Shown here piece by piece: positions 19,438 through 26,316 of a stretch of 26,316 nucleotides of DNA. The stretch's first letter is position 1. Each line of letters begins with the position of its first letter. A program made the translations under genes and the position numbers. The notes beneath the pieces were generated by a model that was given only the letters and a program-made list of their open reading frames with translations, did no database searches and was not told the DNA's origin. Origin of the DNA: Paulinella micropora (Eukaryota > Cercozoa > Imbricatea > Euglyphida); contig BJOX01000370.1 of the NCBI GenBank assembly GCA_009731375.1, positions 93,838 through 120,153 of the forward strand. The letters run 5' to 3'.

Positions 19438-19471
<34 letters not shown>

Positions 19472-20049
19472 CATACATACATGTATACATGCATACATGC
19501 ATACATGCATACATACATACATACATACATACATACATTATACAATACATACATACATACATACATACATACATACATACATACATACATACGTACGTAC
19601 GTACGTACGTACATGCATGCATGCGTGCATACATACATACATACATACATACATACATACATACATACATACATGAATAAATACATACATGCATACCTAC
19701 CTGCCTATCTACTTACCTATCTACCTACATATGCATACACACATACATACATACATACGTACATACATCATATATACACGCATACATACATGCATACATG
19801 CATACATGCATACATACATGCATGCATATATTAAAAGATACATACATACATACATACATACATGCATACCTACATCATGCATATATTAAAAGATGCATAC
19901 ATACATACATACATGCATGCATACATGCATGCATACATACATGCATACATACGTGCATACATACGTGCATACATACATAAATACATGCATACATACATAC
20001 ATACATACAAACATACATGCATGCATGCATGCATGCACATATAAAAAGA

Positions 20050-20083
<34 letters not shown>

Positions 20084-20782
20084 CATACATACATACATAC
20101 ATACATACACATATACGTACATACATACATACATACATGCATACATACATACATACATGCATACATACATGCATACATACATACATACATACATACATGC
20201 ATTGCATACATGCATGCACGTACATACATACATACATACAATACATACATACAATACATACATACATACATACATACATACATACATACATACATACGTA
20301 CGTACGTACATACGTACATACATGCATGCCTGCATGCATGCATACGTACATACATACATATATACATGCATGCATGCATGGATACGTACATACATACATA
20401 CATACATACATATATGCATATATGCGTGCATGCATACATAAATACATACATAAATACATACATGCATGCATGCATTGATACATACATACATACATGCATA
20501 CATGCATACATACATATATATATACATACATACATGCATACATACATACATGCATACATACATGCATGCATACATACATGCATATCTACATGCATACATA
20601 CATTCATACACATATGCATACATACATACGTATACATACATGCATACATACATACATACATACATACATACATACATGCATGCATGCATGCATGCATATA
20701 TAAAAAGATACATACATACATACATACATACATACATACAAACATACAAACATACACATACATACATGCATGCATGGATACA

Positions 20783-20816
<34 letters not shown>

Positions 20817-20902
20817 CATACATACATATATACATAAAAACATACATACATGCATACATACATACATGCATGCATGCATGCATACATGCGTACATACGTA
20901 CA

Positions 20903-20936
<34 letters not shown>

Positions 20937-21547
20937 AATGCATACATGCATACATGCATACATACAATACATACATTATACAATACATACATACATACAT
21001 ACATACATACATACGTACGTACGTACATACATACGTACATGCATGCATGCTTGCATACATACATACATACATACATACATACATACATACATGAATCAAT
21101 ACATACATACATACCTACCTGCCTATCTACCTATCTACCTACCTACATGTGCATACATACATACATACATAAATACATACATAAATACATACATACATAC
21201 ATACATACGTACAAACATCATATATACATACATAAATGCATACATGCATACATGCATACATTCATACATACATGCATGCATATATTAAAACATACATACA
21301 TACATACATACATGCATACATACATCATGCATATATTAAAAGATACATACATGCATACATACATGCATACATACGTATACATGCATACATACATGCATAC
21401 ATACATGCATACATACGTATACATACATACATACATACATACATACATACATGCATGCATACATACATACATACATACATGCATGCATGCATGCATGCAT
21501 GCACATATGAAAAAGATACATACATACATACATACATGCATGCATGG

Positions 21548-21578
<31 letters not shown>

Positions 21579-22600
21579 CATATATACATACATACATACA
21601 TACATGCATACATACATACATATATACATATATACATACATACATACATACATACATACATACATACATACATACATGCATACATACATGCATACATACA
21701 TGCATGCATGCATGCATGCATACATGCGTACATACATACATACATACATACATGCATACATACATACATACATACATGCATACAATACATACATACATAC
21801 ATACATACATACATACATACGTACGTACATACGTACATACATGCATGCGTGCTGCACGCATGCATACGTACATGCATACATGCATACATGCATGCATGCA
21901 TGCATGGATACATACATACACACATACATACATTGCACACATACATATATGCATATATGCGTGCATGCATGCATAAATACATACATACATACATGCATGC
22001 ATGCATGGATACATACATACATACATACATGCATGCATGCATACATACATACTTACATGTATATGTAAAAGGATACATACATACATACATACATGCATAC
22101 ATCTGATATACATACATGCATATAATATACATACATACATGCATGCACACATACATGCATATCTACATGCATACATACATTCATACACACATGCATACAT
22201 ACATACATACATACATGCATACATACGTACATACATACATACATACATGCATGCATGCATGCATGCATATATAAAAAGATACATACATACATACATACAT
22301 ACATGCATGGATGCATACATACATACATAAATATATACATATATACATATATACATATTTTACATATATACATGCATACATACATACATACATACATACA
22401 ATGTCATGCATACATGCGTACATACATACATACATACATATATACATGCATACATGCATACATGCATCCATACATACATACATACATACATTATACAATA
22501 CAAACATACATACATACATACATACATACATACATACATACGTACGTACGTACGTACATACATGCATGCGTGCATACATACATACATACATACATACATA
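18241..22600. repeat. Higher-order repeats of about 1.42-1.46 kb within the ACAT array
   Basis: The block ctacctgcctatcta begins at 18241, 19697 and 21115 (intervals 1456 and 1418). The markers attaaaa at about 18380, 19832 and 21285, a second set at about 18432, 19889 and 21337, and cacatat(a/g)aaaa at about 18605, 20037 and 21504 recur at matching spacing and in the same order. A fourth, divergent portion continues after about 22550, where ACGT clusters recur without the CCTACCTG block. Confidence 0.85.
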
Positions 22601-23019
22601 CATACATGCATGCATGGATGCATACACACATACATATATACATATATACATACATACATACATATATACATGCATACATACATACATACATAGATGCATG
22701 CGCGATACATACATACATACATACAAAATACATACATGCATACATACATACATACATACATGCATACATGCATGCATACATACATGCATGCATACATGCA
22801 TACATGCATCCATGCATCCATACATCCATACATGCGTGCATATATGCATGCATACATACATGCATACATACATGCATACATACATACATACATACATACA
22901 TACATACATGCATGCATACACGCGTGCATGCATACATACATACAAAGATGCATGCACGATACATACAATATACATGCATACATACATGCATGCATACATA
23001 CATACATACATACATACGT

Positions 23020-23485
23020 ACAGACATACAGACATAGACGCAGGCAGACATAGAGGCAGGCAGACAGGCAGACAGATGGGCAGATAGGCAGACAGACAGG
23101 CAGACAGGCAGGCAGACAGACAGACAGACACATACACACATACATACATACATACATACATACATACAGACAGACAGACATAGAGGCAGGCAGGCAGACA
23201 GGCAGGCAGACAGACAGACAGATAGGCAGATAGGCAGACAGACAGACAGACAGACAGACAAACATACACACACACACACACATTTACACACACATTTACA
23301 CACACACACATACACACACATACACACACATATACACACATTCATACAGACATACATATATACAGACAGGCAGACAGACATAGAGGCAGACAGACAGACA
23401 GACAGACAAGCAGACAGACAGGTAGACAGACAGGCAGACAGACAGGCAGACAGACAGGCAGACAGACAGGCAGACAGACAGACAC
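23020..23485. repeat. CAGA/GGCA-rich domain inside the ACAT array
   Basis: Units change to CAGA and GGCA, with short ACAT, CACA and GATA inserts. The phrase acatagaggcag recurs near 23048, 23178 and 23379. A CA-rich block occupies about 23268-23340. ACAT units resume at about 23487. Confidence 0.93.
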
Positions 23486-23995
23486 ACATACATACATACA
23501 TACAATGACAGTAACATACATACATACATACATACATACAATGTATGCGTACATACATACATACATACATACATACATACATACAATGTACATACATACA
23601 TACATACAATGACAGTCTGTAGCGCTAGCATACATACATACGTTATACATACATACAGACATACAGACATACATACATACATACATACATACATACATAA
23701 TATTATGTACATATGTACATACATACATACATGCATACGCATATATACTGTACATACATAGCAGTCTGTTTTCGTAGCATACATACATACATACATATAT
23801 ATATACTGTACATACATATATACTGTACATGTACATACATACATCAGGTACATACATACATACATACACTAGATACATACATACATACATACATACACAC
23901 ATACATATGTACATACATACATGCGCATGCATACATACATGCATATTAATACATACATACATACATACATACTACATACATACATACATCAATCC

Positions 23996-24280
23996 ATCCT
24001 GATTTGTCGATAGGCCTGAAAAAACAGGCTGCCAATTTGCCCAGGGTGGGATAATCTATTGCCTTTTTGTCCCTTGCGGATTGGCATTATTGGCATTAGT
24101 CACCCGACCGGCCCAGTCTGGGAAAAGTGGCATTTGCGCGTGAATATTCACGACCAGCAAAATTCACGTGTTTGCGGCTGGTGGCACCCACAAGCGCGGG
24201 TCCCCTTATTTTTGAAGTACGTCCCAGCCACACATTTTTTTCGAAAAAAATAATTGAAACCGACGACTGCACTCTAGAGT
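23996..24280. other. GC-rich flank right of the ACAT array
   Basis: Unique sequence with short A/T tracts (for example tttttttcgaaaaaaa near 24235, a local palindrome). It holds the left copy of the inverted repeat. No convincing gene is seen. Confidence 0.5.
24056..24109 (+). repeat. Left arm of an inverted repeat
   Basis: ctattgcctttttgtcc (24056-24072) and, after a 27-bp interruption, tcacccgacc (24100-24109) are the reverse complement of the continuous segment at 25646-25672. Confidence 0.75.
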
Positions 24281-24503
24281 CTGGTATGCGTGCGTCCAAG
24301 GACTTCCTGGAAGAGAGTCTAGCTCCTGCCTGGCAGGCCAACAGGCGCGCGCTGGGCCTGAACAGCAGTGTGTGTGTAGTGTGTGTGTGTGTGTGCTTGC
24401 ACTGGCACTGTTGAGCTGGGCATGCGTGCGTCCAAGGACTTCCCGGAAGAGAGTCTAGCTCCTGCCGGGCAGGCCAACAGACGCGCGCTGTGCTTGGACA
24501 GCA
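24281..24503. repeat. 85-bp duplication separated by a TG microsatellite
   Basis: Copies at about 24281-24366 and 24418-24503 match closely: (t/c)atgcgtgcgtccaaggac, then gaagagagtctagctcctgc, and so on. A TG-rich run of about 45 bp lies between them. Both read MRASKDF(L/P)EESLAPA(W/G)QANRRAL, but in different frames because of the TG tract, so a shared protein is unlikely unless the TG run is intronic. Confidence 0.85.
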
Positions 24504-24573
24504 ATGACGACAAGCAGTCGCGCTTGGATCTGTCAGTCGAAGATGGCTGCGTCTCTCATGATACATTCGACAT

Positions 24574-25480
24574 GTGGTCCAAATCGGCACCCAGGCAGTA
24601 TATCTTTTTCCCAACCACACCGGACCACCAGGTGAAGCGGGAAGGGGAGACCCGCCGCAACCATGATCAAACCAGTGTAGTATCACGGTAGACTGCCTGG
24701 ATCATGTTGGCGGTGGGACCCTCCCTCTCGCGCGACTGACTAGTGGTCCGGATCGGACGTGGGGACGTATATCTTTTTTGGACCGCCTTGGACCACGCGC
24801 TCGTCGAGCAGCTGACGGTGTCGATGAGACAGTGAGTCGCTCGACGGTACGGGACCAAGGTACAGTGACGCGTGGTCTAAATCGGAACCAAGGCAGTATA
24901 TTTTTTCTCAACCACGCCGGACCACCAGGGGACGCGGGAAGGGGGGACCTACCGCAACCATGATCAAACAAGTGTAGTATCCCCTGGTAGACTGCCTGGA
25001 TCATGTTGGCGGTGGGTCCCTCCCTATCGCGGTGGTGGTCCGGATCGGAAGTGGGGACGTATATATTTTTTGGACCGCTTTGGACCACCCGTCGACACCG
25101 AGGTCAGTACCGACGACACACTGCATGTGTCATGGTGGCGGTGGGTCCCCTCCCTCTCTGCAGTTCGACGGGTGGTCCGGATCGGACGCATGGACGTATA
25201 TTTTATTTTGGCCGGTTTGGACCACGGCACAAACACACGTCGATCGAACCAGTGCGTCACCTCGCGTGACTGCCTGGGTCATGTTGGCGGTGGGTATGCC
25301 TCCCTTGGTCCGGGTCGGACGTGGGGACGTATATATTTTGTGGACCGCTTTGGACCACGCGCTCGTCGAGCAGCTGACGGTGTCGACGAGACAGTGAGTT
25401 CGCTCGACGAGACTGCCCCTGCTGTCACCAGGTGGTCCAAATCCGCCCGGATTTTTCTAGTCTGTTCTTTTGGCGCTTTG
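24574..25480. repeat. Degenerate satellite with TATA-like core inside a dyad
   Basis: Related monomers start near 24574, 24743, 24871, 25035, 25171, 25307 and 25432, at spacings of about 125-170 bp. Consensus features in order are GTGGTCC(GG/AA)ATCGG, a variable stretch, GTATAT with a T run, GGACCGC, and GGACCAC. A larger unit of 297 bp is visible between the first two pairs. The phrase atgttggcggtggg recurs at about 24704, 25001 and 25280, with a one-base variant near 25130. Confidence 0.85.
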
Positions 25481-25924
25481 GACCGCCTTTGGGGCCTTGT
25501 GGTCCAAAGGAGCGGTCCAAGCAGTCGAGAATTTAATTAGGCACAGAGGGCGGATTTGGACCACCGCGGGGAGGGTGGACCTGCCATGTCCAGCTTTTAG
25601 CCGCAGGCCGGGATTTGCGGGAAAATTTCGCTAAAATTTTCGATAGGTCGGGTGAGGACAAAAAGGCAATAGCCGGGCCGGCCGAGGAAGGGTGACGTGG
25701 CACGAGCCTCGTCGGTTTCGTCGTCGTGACATGGCCAGAACTCTCGAGTCTTCGACCGAGGGAAGTGACTAGCAGCCGGAACTAACCCTTTGCAATTTTT
25801 TCCAATCGCCACATGTCGTGGACAATTTCCCGGAAACTTACCGCGCCCGCAAAACACGTAGAAATTTTTGCGAATTTTTTTCACTTTGATTTTTTGCCTT
25901 CAGGTGTTACCTCACAAGAGAAAA
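25481..25924. other. Region between the satellite and the right-edge gene
   Basis: GC-rich, with additional GGTCC/GGACC motifs to about 25565 and AT-tracts near 25620-25645 and 25850-25900. It holds the right arm of the inverted repeat and should include the promoter and 5' UTR of the gene at 25925. The 95-codon minus ORF 25597-25884 shows no domain. Confidence 0.45.
25646..25672 (-). repeat. Right arm of an inverted repeat
   Basis: GGTCGGGTGA directly followed by the 17-mer ggacaaaaaggcaatag is the reverse complement of segments at 24100-24109 and 24056-24072. Confidence 0.75.
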
Positions 25925-26316
25925 ATGTCGCGAGATGATGAACCTAGCCCACCCTCGAGCCCGGTTACCCTGCCCGAGCTAGGCGTTATCGACGAAGGCT
26001 CCGATACCGAGGACGGCCCCGAACAACAGAAGGTTGGCGGTGGCAAGTCGAGGCTAACGTTGACTGAGAAGGCAGATTTGGCGAAGATCGAGGAGCTCCT
26101 GCAGGACAACCGCCTCGAAAGCAGCTACCGTCGGTACTTGTGTGCCCTGTACGACAGCGTGAATCTCACTGGCGGCCTGGAGGTTTGCTACCGGCTGCCG
26201 CGCGGGGTGATGCGAGCTCGGCGCAAGGGCCCCTACGTTGGCTGCAGGCTGTACGCGGACGGTGGCCTACAGAATGCGCCCGTCTCGCTGCGGAGGCTCG
26301 TGCTAGGCGCTGGCCA
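25925..26316 (+). CDS. 5' part of an unrecognised high-GC gene running off the right edge
   Basis: The ATG (A at -3) opens 130 codons without a stop, continuing past the window. The first 45 residues are acidic and Pro/Ser/Gly-rich (MSRDDEPSPPSSPVTLPEL). Then come a predicted helix (LTEKADLAKIEELLQDNRLE), a Tyr/Arg-rich segment (SSYRRYLCALYDSVNLTGGL) and a basic stretch ending GCRLYADGGLQNAPVSLRRL. The last pattern loosely recalls G-R-x-Y-A-x-G-x-S-L-Q motifs I associate with uncharacterised polymerase-like proteins of eukaryotic mobile elements; this is only a hint. GC is far higher than in the repeats to the left. An intron beyond the window cannot be excluded. Confidence 0.65.
   Translation, partial: MSRDDEPSPPSSPVTLPELGVIDEGSDTEDGPEQQKVGGGKSRLTLTEKADLAKIEELLQDNRLESSYRRYLCALYDSVNLTGGLEVCYRLPRGVMRARRKGPYVGCRLYADGGLQNAPVSLRRLVLGAG

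Larger units (their letters stand above)
18060..23995. repeat. 5.9-kb ACAT-family tetranucleotide array
   Basis: Almost the entire interval is ACAT units with variants GCAT, ACGT, ATAT, ACAC, ACCT and AAAT. Most variants are transitions, so purine-pyrimidine alternation is kept over long runs. Sparse non-ACAT markers such as attaaaagata, ataaaaagata and ctacctgcctatcta punctuate it. Both strands lack stops over hundreds of codons (TYIH and MYVC cycles), so the long ORFs inside are artefacts. Confidence 0.98.

Noticed and set aside
18036-23962. Many overlapping ORFs of up to 418 codons on both strands (TYIH and MYVC repeats)
   Set aside because: A stop-free 4-bp repeat reads open in all frames; the peptides are only the repeat translated.
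18060-23995. CRISPR array or telomere in the regular repeats
   Set aside because: There are no unique spacers between conserved repeats, and the unit is a plain tetranucleotide unlike any known telomere motif.
24096-25540. ORFs of 60-196 codons across the satellite on both strands
   Set aside because: They follow the repeat monomers, change frame with each unit, and have no conserved start.
24160-25870. Further inverted matches (acgtgtttgcgg, gaaaccgacga) that would lengthen the inverted repeat
   Set aside because: Their order is not collinear between the two arms, so they are probably chance matches; only the 17-bp core plus tcacccgacc is kept.

Overview
The window is eukaryotic nuclear DNA and consists mostly of simple repeats and decayed LTR retrotransposons. 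Short exons with GT-AG boundaries, introns packed with microsatellites, two LTR-retrotransposon relics and two runs of N inside homopolymers all fit an intron-rich, repeat-rich eukaryote. A stramenopile such as a brown alga is my guess from gene style only; no marker gene fixes the taxon.

Layout. 1-1696: mostly unassigned sequence, with a possible terminal exon at the left edge. 1697-3819: CTA/TAC, CT and ATCT microsatellites enclosing an exact 505-bp tandem duplication. 4271-7588: an eight-exon plus-strand gene that no single ORF reveals. By my assembly it encodes a 166-residue, four-helix membrane protein ending in a KKXX-type ER-retrieval signal, and each of its seven introns carries a different simple repeat or low-complexity tract. 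8394-15919: a minus-strand Ty1/copia element with two LTRs, a polypurine tract, Gag with a CCHC knuckle, protease, integrase, reverse transcriptase and RNase H. It is broken by frameshifts, and a segment of about 1.1 kb carrying protease and the integrase N-terminus is inverted. 16012-17545: a minus-strand Ty3/gypsy integrase relic, into whose 3' end the copia element appears to have inserted (5-bp ATTTG on both sides). About 18060-23995: a 5.9-kb ACAT-family array with higher-order repeats of 1.42-1.46 kb and a CAGA-rich domain.

From 24000 to 25600 the sequence becomes GC-rich and carries a TG-separated 85-bp duplication and a degenerate satellite whose monomers (about 125-170 bp) contain a TATA-like core inside a GTGGTCC...GGACCAC dyad. 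A 17-bp inverted repeat brackets this interval. At 25925 a high-GC ORF starts in good context and runs off the right edge.

The parts do not form a pathway. The most valuable item is the hidden split gene; next are the copia inversion, the higher-order structure of the ACAT array, and the dyad satellite next to the right-edge gene. All splice models, domain calls and repeat boundaries were made by eye from the sequence.
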